From Erythrobacter ramosus (GTDB taxonomy: Bacteria > Pseudomonadota > Alphaproteobacteria > Sphingomonadales > Sphingomonadaceae): a stretch of DNA of 64,000 nt. Each line of letters begins with the position of its first letter. Position 1 is the first letter of the stretch. The notes beneath the pieces were generated by a model. The model was not told the origin of the DNA, did no database searches, and saw nothing but the letters and a program-made list of their open reading frames with translations. The stretch is from positions 1,007,183 through 1,071,182 of the forward strand of contig NZ_WTYB01000001.1 in the NCBI RefSeq assembly GCF_009828055.1, in the 5' to 3' direction. A program made the translations under genes and the position numbers. Below are positions 8,971 to 18,503 of this stretch, one piece after another.

Positions 8971-9855
8971 ATGAAGAAACTGATCCTTGTCGCCGCTGCG
9001 AGCGCGCTTGCTGTGGCTGCCCCGCTGCTGGCACACCAGCACACAGGCCACGCCGCCCATGCCGAGCACGGCGATGCCCACGTCCTCGACACCGCCGCTT
9101 TCAACAAAATGCATGGCGAGGCCGTGTCGGGCGCGCTCAACCACCCCTCGCGCGCCGAAGACAAGGTGCGTGACGTTCACCGCCACCCCGCCGAAGTGCT
9201 CGCGTTCTTCCATGTCGGCCCGCACATGAAGGTTGGTGAATATTCGCCCGGCGGCGGCTGGTATTCGCGCCTGCTCGGCCACTATCTGGGCGGTGAGGGG
9301 CAATTGGTCGGCCTTTATGCAAACCCGCTTACCGCCACCGCCGATCCGGCCCGCCAGCAGCGCATCCGTGACCAGGCGGCAGGCTTCGGCGCGGAAGTGG
9401 CTGGCTACACCGGTCTTCCGGCGGACAGGTTCAGCGGCCTTACGATGGACAAGGCCGCCGAGCAGAAGGGCACCTTTGACCGCATTTTGGTGATCCGCGC
9501 GATGCACGGCATCACCAATGGCGGCATCGCCGACACCGAAATCCGCGCGATGCGCGCGCTGTTGAAGGACGACGGACTGCTCGGCATCGTCCAGCACCGC
9601 GCCAAGGCGGATGCGCCGTGGTCCTATGCCAATGGCACCAAGGGCTACATGAAGCAGCAGGACGTGATCGACTTCATGCGTCTCCAAGGCTTTGAACTGC
9701 TCGCATCGAGCGAGGTCAACGCCAACCCCAAGGACACTGCCGATCACCCCGAAGGCGTGTGGGAAATGCCCCCGACGCTCGCGACCAAGCGCGAAGACCT
9801 GAAGGACAAGGGCGAAAGCGACCGGATGACGCTGCTCTTCAAGAAGTCCAAGTAA
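8971..9855 (+). CDS. Exported class I SAM-methyltransferase-like protein
   Basis: 294 residues with a clear signal peptide (MKKLILVAAASALAVAAPLL) then a histidine-rich linker. The rest resembles periplasmic predicted methyltransferases: KVGEYSPGGGWYSRLL is the SAM-motif I equivalent, followed by GLYANP and FDRILVIRAMHGI. A methyltransferase fold outside the cytoplasm is odd because SAM is not available there, so catalysis is uncertain and another role is possible. Start chosen at 8971 for the signal peptide and the GGAGAGA ribosome site. It stands 18 nt upstream of the amidase gene. Confidence 0.75.
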   Translation: MKKLILVAAASALAVAAPLLAHQHTGHAAHAEHGDAHVLDTAAFNKMHGEAVSGALNHPSRAEDKVRDVHRHPAEVLAFFHVGPHMKVGEYSPGGGWYSRLLGHYLGGEGQLVGLYANPLTATADPARQQRIRDQAAGFGAEVAGYTGLPADRFSGLTMDKAAEQKGTFDRILVIRAMHGITNGGIADTEIRAMRALLKDDGLLGIVQHRAKADAPWSYANGTKGYMKQQDVIDFMRLQGFELLASSEVNANPKDTADHPEGVWEMPPTLATKREDLKDKGESDRMTLLFKKSK

Positions 9856-9873
9856 TGGGGTAGGGGCGGCGGC

Positions 9874-10752
9874 ATGACCGCAATTACTGTCGCCGCCCTA
9901 CAGCTGTCCTTGGGTTCCGAGGACGAAGACACCAATATTGCCGCCGTCGCCGCGCTGGTCGAGGAGGCTGCGGCGCAGGGCGCGCAGTTGATTCTGCCGC
10001 CTGAGCTGTTCTCCGGCCCCTATTTCTGCCGCGAGGAAGACGAGGCGCTGTTTGCGCTCGCCCGCCCGACGCTCCAGCATCCCAGCGTGATCGCCATGCA
10101 GGCGCTCGCCGCCAAGCTGAAGGTGACGATCCCCACCAGCTTCTTCGAGCGGGACGGGCATCACTATTACAACACGCTGGCGATGATCGGCCCGGACGGG
10201 GCGGTGCAGGGCACCTATCGCAAAAGCCATATTCCTGATGGCCCGGGGTACGAGGAAAAGTACTATTTCCGCCCCGGCAATGATGGCTTCAAGGTGTGGG
10301 ACGTGCCGGGCGAGGATGGTGCCATCGCCCGCGTCGGCGTCGGCATCTGCTGGGATCAGTGGTATCCCGAATGCGCGCGCGTCATGGCGCTGATGGGGGC
10401 GGAATTGCTGCTTTACCCGACCGCAATCGGCTCCGAGCCTTATGACGCGGACCTCGACACCAGCCGAATGTGGCGGCGCGCGATGATCGGGCATTCGGTA
10501 TCGAACTGCATGCCGGTCGTCGCTGCCAACCGGATCGGGTCGGAAGGGCCGGGTGCGGGTGCGCAGAACTTCTACGGCCACTCCTTCATCACCGATGAAT
10601 GGGGCGATTACCTTGCCGAATATGGTGCGGGCGAAACCGGCGTGCTGGTCGCCCGGCTTGATCTCGCCCGCGCCGCCAAGCACCGCGCGGGGATGGGCTT
10701 CTTCCGCGACCGCCGCCCGCAGCTTTACGGCCGGATCGCGCAGGACATCTGA
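9874..10752 (+). CDS. aguB: N-carbamoylputrescine amidase
   Basis: 292-residue carbon-nitrogen hydrolase that releases putrescine, CO2 and ammonia from N-carbamoylputrescine in the agmatine route of polyamine synthesis. The catalytic Glu-Lys-Cys triad is E44 (LPPELFSGPYF), K117 (YRKSHIPDGPGY) and C159 (GICWDQWYPE). The wording of all three motifs is that of the AguB group rather than general nitrilases. The partner agmatine deiminase (aguA) is not in the window. Its stop lies four bases before the GTG start of folK. Confidence 0.93.
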   Translation: MTAITVAALQLSLGSEDEDTNIAAVAALVEEAAAQGAQLILPPELFSGPYFCREEDEALFALARPTLQHPSVIAMQALAAKLKVTIPTSFFERDGHHYYNTLAMIGPDGAVQGTYRKSHIPDGPGYEEKYYFRPGNDGFKVWDVPGEDGAIARVGVGICWDQWYPECARVMALMGAELLLYPTAIGSEPYDADLDTSRMWRRAMIGHSVSNCMPVVAANRIGSEGPGAGAQNFYGHSFITDEWGDYLAEYGAGETGVLVARLDLARAAKHRAGMGFFRDRRPQLYGRIAQDI

Positions 10753-10756
10753 CGCG

Positions 10757-11245
10757 GTGTCCAGCACCTATCTGATCGCGCTGGGGAGCAACCGGCGGCA
10801 CCATCTCTATGGCCGCCCGCAGGACGTGGTGCTGGCAGCGATGGAAGAATGCGCCGCCTTCGGCACTGTCACTGCTCGCGCGCCGGTGATCGCGACCGCG
10901 CCGATGGGCGCGGCACAACGGCGCTTTGCCAATGGCGCACTGGTGCTTTCGAGCGAGCTTACCCCCACCGCGCTGCTCGCGGCGTTGAAGCATACCGAGC
11001 GCGCTTACGGTCGGCGACCCGGCCAGCGTTGGGGCGACCGGGTGCTGGACCTCGATATCATTCTGTGGAGTGGCGGCGTGTGGCGCTCTGTGGACCTGAA
11101 AATCCCCCACCCGGCCTTCACGCAGCGGCGCTTCGTGCTGGACCCGGCTTGCACCATCGCCGCCGACTGGCGCGATCCGCTCAGCGGTTTAACCGTCGCC
11201 CAAGCCCAAGCCCGCTTGACCCGCCCGCGCCCCCTGCCTAGGTGA
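10757..11245 (+). CDS. folK: HPPK, 2-amino-4-hydroxy-6-hydroxymethyldihydropteridine pyrophosphokinase
   Basis: 162 residues; transfers pyrophosphate from ATP to hydroxymethyldihydropterin in folate synthesis. The N-terminal IALGSN and the DRVLDLDIILW motif are diagnostic, followed by IPHPAFTQRRFVLDP. The GTG at 10757 is the only sensible start, four bases after the amidase stop, so the gene is probably translated from the same message. A longer in-frame extension upstream overlaps the amidase and is rejected. Confidence 0.92.
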   Translation: MSSTYLIALGSNRRHHLYGRPQDVVLAAMEECAAFGTVTARAPVIATAPMGAAQRRFANGALVLSSELTPTALLAALKHTERAYGRRPGQRWGDRVLDLDIILWSGGVWRSVDLKIPHPAFTQRRFVLDPACTIAADWRDPLSGLTVAQAQARLTRPRPLPR

Positions 11246-11287
11246 GCGCCCTTGTCGCCCCTGGCGACGCGGCGAAGCCGTCAGCGT

Positions 11288-11363
<76 letters not shown>

Positions 11364-11373
11364 TTTTTGTTTG

Positions 11374-11465
11374 CGCAGCCCCTCCGGGCTGCGAAATCCT
11401 CGCTCACACGAGCTGAAGCTCGCGTCGCTGCGGGCGGGCGGTCGCCCTTGCGGCCCTTCGGGCCG
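11374..11465 (+). repeat. Structured intergenic element, copy 1 (3' of tRNA-Lys)
   Basis: Four potential hairpins in series. H1 has stem CGCAGCCC/GGGCTGCG with a CTCC loop, then the linker AAATCCTCGCTC. H2 is CGAGC-TGAA-GCTCG, then the linker GTCGCTGCGGGC. H3 is GGGC-GGTC-GCCC. H4 is CGGCCC-TTC-GGGCCG. Loops and linkers match the other copies at 34207 and 38449 while the stem bases differ with pairing kept. No open frame is shared between copies, which argues for a structural RNA or terminator-like role. Confidence 0.75.
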
Positions 11466-11501
11466 TTCCGGTGCTTAGCGAGAGGTTGTTGGGGTGGCCC
11501 C

Positions 11502-12200
11502 TCAGCCTTCCTTCTTTCGGTCCAGCCAGCGTGCGGCCTGGACGCCGCCGGTGATCAGGAACGGCACCAGCACTAGGCTCAGGAACACTTTCGCCAGCAC
11601 TTGGCCGATCATCAGGTCGGTGATGTCGAACTCGCCATAGAACGCCAGGGTGATGAAGATCACCGAATCGACCGCTTGGGACAGTGCGGAGGCGATCGCG
11701 CCGCGGACCATCAGGCCTAGCGTCGTCTCGGCCCCGCTCCCGCGCAGGCGGTCGAAGATCCAGATATTGAGCAAGAGCGAGGTGATGTAAGACGCAGGGC
11801 CCGCCATCCACACCCGCCAGGTCGAACGGTGCACCCGTTCAAACGCGGCAAGATCATCGGGGCGGAAGGCGATCATCTCGGACGAGGCGGGCAGGGCCAG
11901 CACCAGCCACATCAGCAGCGCTGACAGCCCGAGCGGGAAGAACCCCCACCACACGATCCGCTGCGCCATTGCGCGGCCATAAAGCTGCGATAGCGTGCTC
12001 GAAATCACCACCAGCAGCAGGAACGGGAAGATCCCGCTCTCCACCGCAAGGCTCGTCGGCCAAAGCTGCACCTGCTTGAACGCCAGCACGCCGGCCAGCA
12101 CCGTCATTCCGCCATACAGCAGCGTGAAGACGAACAACCCCAGCGGCATATTGACAGTGGGCGAGGTCGCAGCGGCGGGTGCGGGATCGGTTTGGTCCAT
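11502..12200 (-). CDS. Queuosine precursor transporter family (VUT/YhhQ) membrane protein
   Basis: 232 residues with six or seven hydrophobic segments. The pattern AVESGIFPFLLLVVISS near residue 50 and MVRGAIASALSQAVDSVIFI near 175 fits the VUT/YhhQ family, some of which import queuosine precursors (7-cyano- or 7-aminomethyl-7-deazaguanine). The ATG at 12200 is preferred; another ATG seven codons upstream (12221) is possible, and neither has a strong ribosome site. It stands alone, convergent with tRNA-Lys and its downstream element. Confidence 0.75.
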   Translation of the reverse strand: MDQTDPAPAAATSPTVNMPLGLFVFTLLYGGMTVLAGVLAFKQVQLWPTSLAVESGIFPFLLLVVISSTLSQLYGRAMAQRIVWWGFFPLGLSALLMWLVLALPASSEMIAFRPDDLAAFERVHRSTWRVWMAGPASYITSLLLNIWIFDRLRGSGAETTLGLMVRGAIASALSQAVDSVIFITLAFYGEFDITDLMIGQVLAKVFLSLVLVPFLITGGVQAARWLDRKKEG

Positions 12201-12415
12201 TACCCAAGTGCTAGCCAGCACCGCGGCAAAAGGAAAGCGGCGCGCACCGGCCTGTCACCCGTGCTTTGTGACCGGTTAGCCTTAGCCTCCAGTGCTTCCC
12301 CGCTTGCAACGCCGCGCGCAAACTGCCACGCCAAGTCCCGTTGCGCGCAAGGGAGGCGATCTTGCGGGCTTCAGGGGTCTAACGCTTCCGACATGAAGAA
12401 GGGCAATTTGCTGCC

Positions 12416-13879
12416 GTGAACGAGAGTATCACGTCCATCCTGCTGAGCCTTGCAGGCGTGCTCGCCATTCTTGGGATCGCCTTCGCGTTGTCGACGGCGC
12501 GGCGCAGGATCAACCTGCGCGTGGTCGGTTCGGCCTTTGCGTTGCAGGCGGTTACCGCGCTGATCGTGCTGCGCACCGACACCGGCGTCGCAGTGATCGG
12601 CGGGCTGTCGCAGGGCGTGATCGCGCTGCTCGATTTCTCCAAGGTCGGGATCACGTCGGTGTTCGGCCCGATGGAAACCAACCCCTTCGCCAACACCTTC
12701 GTGATCGCCGCGCTGCCGGTGATCGTGTTCTTTGCCGCGATCGTCTCGATCCTTTACCACCTCGGCATCATGCAGCGGCTGGTGCGTTGGGTGGGCGGGG
12801 CGATCGGCTTTGTCACCGGCATCAGCAAGGTTGAGGCCTTGGGCGCGGCAGCCAACATCTTCGTCGGCCAGTCCGAAAGCCCGCTGGTGGTGCGGCCATA
12901 TCTGGCGGCGCTTTCGCCGTCGGGCCTGTTCACGCTGATGAGCGTCGGGATGGCGGGCGTGGCGGGGACGATCCTTGCCGCCTATGCGAGCTTCATCGGT
13001 GAGGATGCCGTGCCGTTCCTGCTGGCGGCGGCGTTCATGTCGGCGCCGGGCGGGATCCTGATGGCCAAGATCATTATGCCGGACGATGCCACACTCGCCG
13101 GCGGGCGCGACCAGGGCGTAACGGCCGCTGCCGGGTCCAACACGCTGACCGAGGCGACCCGCGTCGTCATGTATGACGAAAACGGGCAGCAGGTCGAACT
13201 CCCCCAAGCGCGGATCAGCGCGGTCGGCCCGGCCTCGATCCTCGAAGGCGGCGCCAAGGCTGACGAAGTGAGCGCGGCCGAAACCTTCGAGGAAGGCCAG
13301 CGCCCCGCCAATATCATCGAAGCCGCAGCGCAAGGCACCCAGACCGGCGTCAAGCTGGCCGTGGCCGTGGGCGCAATGGTGATGGTGTTTGTCGCACTGG
13401 TGGCGCTCGCCAACGGGATGCTCGCCGGGATCGGCGGCGGGATCGTGAACTTTGCAAACGGCATCGGCGCGCCGATCAGCCCTGAGGTGGCCACTTGGCT
13501 GCAAGGCATCAGCTTCCAGCAATTGCTCGGCTATGTGTTCGCGCCGGTGATGTTCCTGATCGGCATTTCCGATTGGGATCAGGCGCAGATCGCGGGCGGG
13601 TTGTTCGGCACCAAGATCGTGCTCAATGAATTCGTCGCTTTCATCGATCTCGGCAAGATGGGGCCGAGCGAATTGACCGACCGCAGCCGGGCGATCGTCA
13701 CCTTTGCGCTGTGCGGCTTTGCCAATTTCTCGTCGATCGCCATCCAGATGGCGGTGACAGGCGGCCTGGCCCCGAACCAGCGCCCGGTGATTGCGCGGCT
13801 GGGGCTGCGGGCGCTCGCCGCGGGGAGCCTCGCCAACCTGATGAGCGCGGCGCTGGCGAGCCTGTTCCTGCCTTATTGA
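12416..13879 (+). CDS. Concentrative nucleoside transporter (NupC/CNT family)
   Basis: 487 residues with multiple membrane segments; moves nucleosides into the cell with H+ or Na+. The family motifs VGQSESPLVVRPYL and GFANFSSIAIQ are present near residues 155 and 430. It is longer than E. coli NupC (about 400) because of a hydrophilic insert of about 60-70 residues between the gate region and the later helices (roughly 235-300, charged and Glu-rich). The start is a GTG at 12416. A nine-codon reading frame immediately before it (12393-12419) may be a leader or chance. The 2OG oxygenase gene follows after 53 nt. Confidence 0.88.
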   Translation: MNESITSILLSLAGVLAILGIAFALSTARRRINLRVVGSAFALQAVTALIVLRTDTGVAVIGGLSQGVIALLDFSKVGITSVFGPMETNPFANTFVIAALPVIVFFAAIVSILYHLGIMQRLVRWVGGAIGFVTGISKVEALGAAANIFVGQSESPLVVRPYLAALSPSGLFTLMSVGMAGVAGTILAAYASFIGEDAVPFLLAAAFMSAPGGILMAKIIMPDDATLAGGRDQGVTAAAGSNTLTEATRVVMYDENGQQVELPQARISAVGPASILEGGAKADEVSAAETFEEGQRPANIIEAAAQGTQTGVKLAVAVGAMVMVFVALVALANGMLAGIGGGIVNFANGIGAPISPEVATWLQGISFQQLLGYVFAPVMFLIGISDWDQAQIAGGLFGTKIVLNEFVAFIDLGKMGPSELTDRSRAIVTFALCGFANFSSIAIQMAVTGGLAPNQRPVIARLGLRALAAGSLANLMSAALASLFLPY

Positions 13880-13932
13880 GCGCTGCGCGAAGGGCTTGGC
13901 AGGCGCGGTGCCCCGCGTGTAAAGGGCCGGGC

Positions 13933-14862
13933 ATGATCAATATTGCTTCCGTCTCGCTGACCCAGCCGCTCGAAACCATCGCCGACGAGTTGGGGCGCAG
14001 CTTTGGCGAATATGGCTTTGCCGTGGTGCGCGATCACGGCATCCCCCAGACCCTGATCGCAGAGGCCGAGGCCGTCTCGAAGGCGTTCTTCGCGCTGCCC
14101 GACGCGGTCAAGCGCGCCTACAAGATCGAAGGCGGCGGCGGGGCGCGGGGCTACACCCCGTTCGGCACCGAAAAGGCCAAGGATGCCGAGGTGTTCGACC
14201 TCAAGGAATTCTGGCATGTCGGCCGCAGCTTGCCCGAAGGCCACCCGCTGGCAGAGTTCATGGCCCCCAATGTGTGGCCGACCGAGGTCGAAGGCTTCCG
14301 CGAAACGATGAGTGCGCTGTTCTCCGCCTTCGAAGTGGCCGGTGGCCGCGTGTTGGAAGCGATTGCGCTCCACCTTGGCCGCCCGCGCAATTTCTTTGCG
14401 GCGAGCGTTGAAGACGGCAATTCGGTAATGCGCCTGCTGCACTATCCGCCGCTCGGCGAAGGCGCACCCGAAGGCGCGATCCGCGCCGCCGGGCATGAAG
14501 ACATCAACACCATCACCCTATTGCTCGGTGCCGAAGAAGCAGGGCTTGAGCTGCTGACCAAGGCGGGCGAATGGCACGCGGTCGATGTGCCGCCGGGCGC
14601 GCTGGTCATCAATGTGGGTGACATGTTGCAGCGCCAGACCAACGGCAAGCTGCGCTCTACCACGCACCGGGTGGTCAATCCACGCGGCGAGGCTTCGCGG
14701 CGGGCGCGGTATTCGATGCCGTTCTTCCTGCATTTCCGGCCCGATTTCTTGATCGAAGCGCTGCCGGAATGCGTCGCTGCCGATACGGCGAATCCCCCGC
14801 CGGAGCCGATCACGGCGCATGATTACCTGATGCAGCGCCTGCGTGAGATCAACCTCGCCTGA
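13933..14862 (+). CDS. 2-oxoglutarate/Fe(II) dioxygenase, isopenicillin N synthase-like
   Basis: 309 residues with an N-terminal DIOX_N region (GFAVVRDHGIP, residues 28-38) and a jelly-roll core. Iron ligands are H188 and D190 (AAGHEDINTITLL) and H245 (STTHRVVNP); the 2-oxoglutarate anchor is R259-Y-S261. Related bacterial proteins sit in many pathways, so the substrate is not known. The ATG at 13933 is chosen; the longer frame extending back into the transporter gene is not supported by homology. It may be co-transcribed with the nucleoside transporter. Confidence 0.87.
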   Translation: MINIASVSLTQPLETIADELGRSFGEYGFAVVRDHGIPQTLIAEAEAVSKAFFALPDAVKRAYKIEGGGGARGYTPFGTEKAKDAEVFDLKEFWHVGRSLPEGHPLAEFMAPNVWPTEVEGFRETMSALFSAFEVAGGRVLEAIALHLGRPRNFFAASVEDGNSVMRLLHYPPLGEGAPEGAIRAAGHEDINTITLLLGAEEAGLELLTKAGEWHAVDVPPGALVINVGDMLQRQTNGKLRSTTHRVVNPRGEASRRARYSMPFFLHFRPDFLIEALPECVAADTANPPPEPITAHDYLMQRLREINLA

Positions 14863-15035
14863 TCGCGGCTGAAGGGGCGATTTTTCGTCCCATTGATTGG
14901 CCTCAAGAAATTCCCTGTGGGCGTTGCTGCGATGCAACACTCAGGTATGGAACTCGCGCTAAACCTACACTTTTCTGGCGTTCGTCGCGACTCGCCTTAT
15001 GGAATCGCCGCGCCGGGGTGAGGCGTTTCATCAAA

Positions 15036-15053
15036 CTGTCACAGAACAGTCGC
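15036..15053 (+). promoter_or_regulatory. Possible Pho box
   Basis: CTGTCACAGAACAGTCGC consists of two 7-mers with an 11-base period, the second (CAGTCGC) matching the first at five of seven positions. This fits the spacing and wording of PhoB boxes (CTGTCAT-N4-CTGTCAC type). It lies 86 nt upstream of the TonB-dependent receptor start, a reasonable promoter distance. One imperfect box is weak evidence. Confidence 0.35.
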
Positions 15054-15138
15054 TTTGCCGCAAGCGTTCAGGCCTAGGGCAGGTCGCATTACGTTTCGAT
15101 CACCTCTTCATCTCCACCGTTAACAGGGGCTTTTACCC

Positions 15139-18100
15139 ATGAAGCTTAAGTATCTCCTTGCGGCGAGCATCGTCAGCCTTGCTGCGACCACCACCATCGC
15201 CACTCCGGCGTTTGCGCAGGAAACCACCTCGTCCGTTCGCGGCGATGTTGTTGACCAGAACGGCAACCCGATTGTCGGCGCCACCGTGGTCGTAACCCAC
15301 GTTCCCTCGGGCACCAAGTCGACCCAGACCACCGATGCTGCGGGCGGATTCAACGCTGCCGGTCTGCGTCTTGGCGGCCCGGTCACCGTCGAAGTGACCG
15401 CTGACGGCTTCGAAACCGCTTCGCAGGAAATCGGCTTTCTGACTGCCGGTCAGGCCCAGCGTATCAGTGTTGCTCTTGCCGAAATGGGCCAGACCATCGT
15501 GGTCACCGGCGCGCGCACCCGTTCGTCGATCTCGCTGGGCACCGGCGCCGCAACCGTGCTGAGCGCCAACGACATTGCCGGCGTGGCCAACGTCAACCGC
15601 GACATCCGCAACCTTGCTGCGCGCGATCCGTTGGTGACGCTCGACGCCACCAACAACGGTGCGATCAGCATCGCCGGACAGAACAACCGCTTCAACCGCT
15701 TCACCGTCGATGGTGTGGCCTTCGGCGATCCCTTCGGTCTTGAATCGGGCGGCCTCGTGTCGACGCGCGGTCCCGTGCCGCTTGATGCAATCGGCGAATT
15801 CTCGGTCGAAACCGCGCCGGTCGATATCCAGCAGGGCTTCTTCCAGGGCGGTGCGATCAACACCCAGCTCAAGTCTGGTGGCAACAATTTCACCTTCATG
15901 GGCGCGGCGTTCTACCAGAACGACGATCTGCGCGGCAGCCGCGCCGATAACCTGACCCGCCTCGGCGCCTTCGACTCGCAGGTCTATGTGGCGCAAGTCA
16001 CCGGCCCGATCATCAAGGACAAGCTGTTCTTCGCGGTTACCTATGAACGCACCCGTGACACGGTCCCGGCCGACGTTGATCCCTCGCAGCTCGGCATCAC
16101 CGATGCCGAGATCAGCGCGATCAGCGCCACGGCGCAAAGCGTCTACAACTACGACACGCTCGGCGTTGCCAGCGACATCGTGGAGAAGGACGACAAGCTG
16201 ATCACCAAGCTCGACTGGAACGTCGCTGATGGTCACCGTCTGACCGCCACCTACATCTGGAACGATTCGGCGCTGCTCGCCGGCCAGACCGGTACGGCCC
16301 AGCTCTCTGCCATCGGTAACGGCAACCCGACCTACAACCTGCTGTCGAACAACTACACGCAGGGTGCGATCAACCACTTCGGGATCATCCAGTCGAGCAA
16401 CCAGTGGTCGGACGACTTCTCGACCCAACTGCGCGTGTCCTATGCGGATTACGTGCGTCTCCAGCAGCCGATTGGCGGCACGACCTTTGGCCAGTTCCAA
16501 GTCTGTCTCGACCCGGTCAACCCGGCGACAGGCGTTGGTGCAGCTCCGGCTGTGTGCTCGGCCGGTCAGGAGCGCATCCAGTTCGGTCCGGACATCAGCC
16601 GTCAGGCGAACGAGCTCGACAGCCAGTCGCTGGCGGTTGAATTTGCTGCGACCTTGAAGGTCGAAAGCCACACCCTCAAGCTGATTGCCGAGCGTCGTCG
16701 TCAGGATGTCCGTAACCTGTTCGCTCAGCGCGTTTCGGGTGCATGGCTGTTTGATAGCGTCGCCGATTTCGGGGCGCGTCGTGCCAACGAACTCGACTAC
16801 GCTGTGGCGTTGCGGGGCGGCCTCGACACCGTCACCGCCGAATTCCAGAACAACAGCTGGACCTTCGGCCTGATGGACACGATCGACGTCACCGACAACC
16901 TGACGGTTGTGGCGGGCGTGCGTTACGACCTGTTCGATTCGCCGGATCGTCCGTTCTTCAACGAGTTCTTCCTTCAGCGCTTCGGCTTCGCCAACACCGC
17001 CACCCTCAACGGGCGTGACCTGTTCCAGCCGCGCTTCGGCCTCAACTGGCAGCCGACCGATCGTCTTCAGGTCCGCGGTTCGGCGGGTCTGTTCGGCGGC
17101 GGCAACCCGCTGGTGTGGATCTCGAACAACTTCTCGAACCCGGGGCCGACGCTCCAGCGCGTGCGCGTGCGTCGTAACGCCAACGGCACCTTCTCGATCC
17201 CCGAGCAGGCGGTTCTCGGCCTCAGCAACGCCCAGGTGCAGACCCTAGGCGCGGCGACCCTGAACAACGTTTCGGGCGGCACAGGCGTGCCCCAGGAGCT
17301 GATCGACGCCGTGCGGCGGGCCGGTTTCCAGGGCGCCCCGACCAACGCGCTCGATCCGAACTTCAAGGTTCCCTCGCAGTGGCGCTTCTCGGGCTCGGTC
17401 GACTATGAAGCCGATCTCGGCTTCCTGGGTGACGGCTGGCGCTTCGGCACCGACGTGATCTATTCGAAGACCAACGACGCGCTCGAGTGGGTTGACCTGC
17501 GCTCGGTCGAGCAGGCCGGCACGCTTCCTGATGGCCGCCCGCGCTACAACGTGCTGGCTGGCACGGCCGGTGAAAACACCGACATGCTGCTCACCAACAC
17601 GGGCTTCGGCGAAAGCTGGAACATCGTTGCCCGCTTCGACAAGGACTTCGACTCGGGCTTCTTCGTGAGTGGTTCGTACACCTTCCAGGATGTGACCGAT
17701 CAGAACCCGGGCACGTCGTCGGTGGCGTTCTCGAACTACACCAACACTGCCTTCACCGATCCGAACTTTGCGGCTCAGGGTATCGCCAACTACCAGCGCG
17801 ATCACCAGTTCCGCTTGGTCGCGGGCTATGACGCCGAACTGTTCGGCGACAACAACACCCGTATCGAGTTCTTCTACAACCTGCGTTCGGGCCAGCGTTA
17901 CAGCCACACCTTCAATGACCCCACCAACGGGCGTTCGGCGGTGTTCGGTGTCAACGGTCGCGGCAGCCGCGGTCTGCTCTACGTTCCGGACGTGAGCAGC
18001 ATCACGGCCGACTCGCGGGTCACCTACGATTCGCAGGCGACCTTCGCGGCGTTCCAGAGCTTCGTGCAGAACTCGGAGCTCAACGGCTACCAGGGCCAGA

Positions 18101-18447
18101 TCGCGGACAAGAACATCGGCAAGACTCCCTGGGTGCACAAGCTGGACCTCTCGGTGCGTCAGGAAGTGCCGTTCGTCTTCGGCGGCAAGCTGGAACTGAT
18201 GGCCGATGTCGAGAACGTGCTGAACATGATCGACAAGGACTGGGGCACGATCCAGCAGGTCGGCTTCCCCTACACCGCGTCGTTGGTCAACGTGACCTGC
18301 CTCCAGACCGTAGGCGGGGCGGCTGCCACCACTCCGGGTCAGCCCTGTGCGCAGTACCGTTACTCCAGCTTCCGCGCGCCGAACGAAGCGACCAACATCA
18401 ACGGCTCGCTGTGGGGCGTTCGCTTCGGGGTTCGCGTCCGCTTCTGA
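15139..18447 (+). CDS. Oar-like TonB-dependent receptor
   Basis: 1102 residues. A signal peptide ends at PAFAQ (about 26-30). A carboxypeptidase-regulatory-like beta-sandwich follows at about 35-110 (VRGDVVDQNGNPIVGATV), then a plug domain and a long beta-barrel ending in a terminal phenylalanine (RFGVRVRF). This build is that of Oar-type outer-membrane transporters, whose ligands are mostly unknown; some respond to phosphate starvation. The rather even codon pattern with low wobble GC compared with neighbours suggests high expression. A terminator follows the stop, then the tonB-like gene. A Pho-box-like sequence lies upstream. Confidence 0.92.
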   Translation: MKLKYLLAASIVSLAATTTIATPAFAQETTSSVRGDVVDQNGNPIVGATVVVTHVPSGTKSTQTTDAAGGFNAAGLRLGGPVTVEVTADGFETASQEIGFLTAGQAQRISVALAEMGQTIVVTGARTRSSISLGTGAATVLSANDIAGVANVNRDIRNLAARDPLVTLDATNNGAISIAGQNNRFNRFTVDGVAFGDPFGLESGGLVSTRGPVPLDAIGEFSVETAPVDIQQGFFQGGAINTQLKSGGNNFTFMGAAFYQNDDLRGSRADNLTRLGAFDSQVYVAQVTGPIIKDKLFFAVTYERTRDTVPADVDPSQLGITDAEISAISATAQSVYNYDTLGVASDIVEKDDKLITKLDWNVADGHRLTATYIWNDSALLAGQTGTAQLSAIGNGNPTYNLLSNNYTQGAINHFGIIQSSNQWSDDFSTQLRVSYADYVRLQQPIGGTTFGQFQVCLDPVNPATGVGAAPAVCSAGQERIQFGPDISRQANELDSQSLAVEFAATLKVESHTLKLIAERRRQDVRNLFAQRVSGAWLFDSVADFGARRANELDYAVALRGGLDTVTAEFQNNSWTFGLMDTIDVTDNLTVVAGVRYDLFDSPDRPFFNEFFLQRFGFANTATLNGRDLFQPRFGLNWQPTDRLQVRGSAGLFGGGNPLVWISNNFSNPGPTLQRVRVRRNANGTFSIPEQAVLGLSNAQVQTLGAATLNNVSGGTGVPQELIDAVRRAGFQGAPTNALDPNFKVPSQWRFSGSVDYEADLGFLGDGWRFGTDVIYSKTNDALEWVDLRSVEQAGTLPDGRPRYNVLAGTAGENTDMLLTNTGFGESWNIVARFDKDFDSGFFVSGSYTFQDVTDQNPGTSSVAFSNYTNTAFTDPNFAAQGIANYQRDHQFRLVAGYDAELFGDNNTRIEFFYNLRSGQRYSHTFNDPTNGRSAVFGVNGRGSRGLLYVPDVSSITADSRVTYDSQATFAAFQSFVQNSELNGYQGQIADKNIGKTPWVHKLDLSVRQEVPFVFGGKLELMADVENVLNMIDKDWGTIQQVGFPYTASLVNVTCLQTVGGAAATTPGQPCAQYRYSSFRAPNEATNINGSLWGVRFGVRVRF

Positions 18448-18476
18448 TCGCCTGAGCGATTGCTGAAACACGAAAG

Positions 18477-18503
18477 GGCGGTCCGGCAACGGGCCGCCTT
18501 TTT
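18477..18503 (+). terminator. Intrinsic terminator after the TonB receptor
   Basis: Stem GGCGGTCCG/CGGGCCGCC (one G-T pair) closed by a GCAA loop, followed by TTTTT. It begins 30 nt after the receptor stop. A nearly identical terminator follows the receptor at 48.2 kb. Confidence 0.85.
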
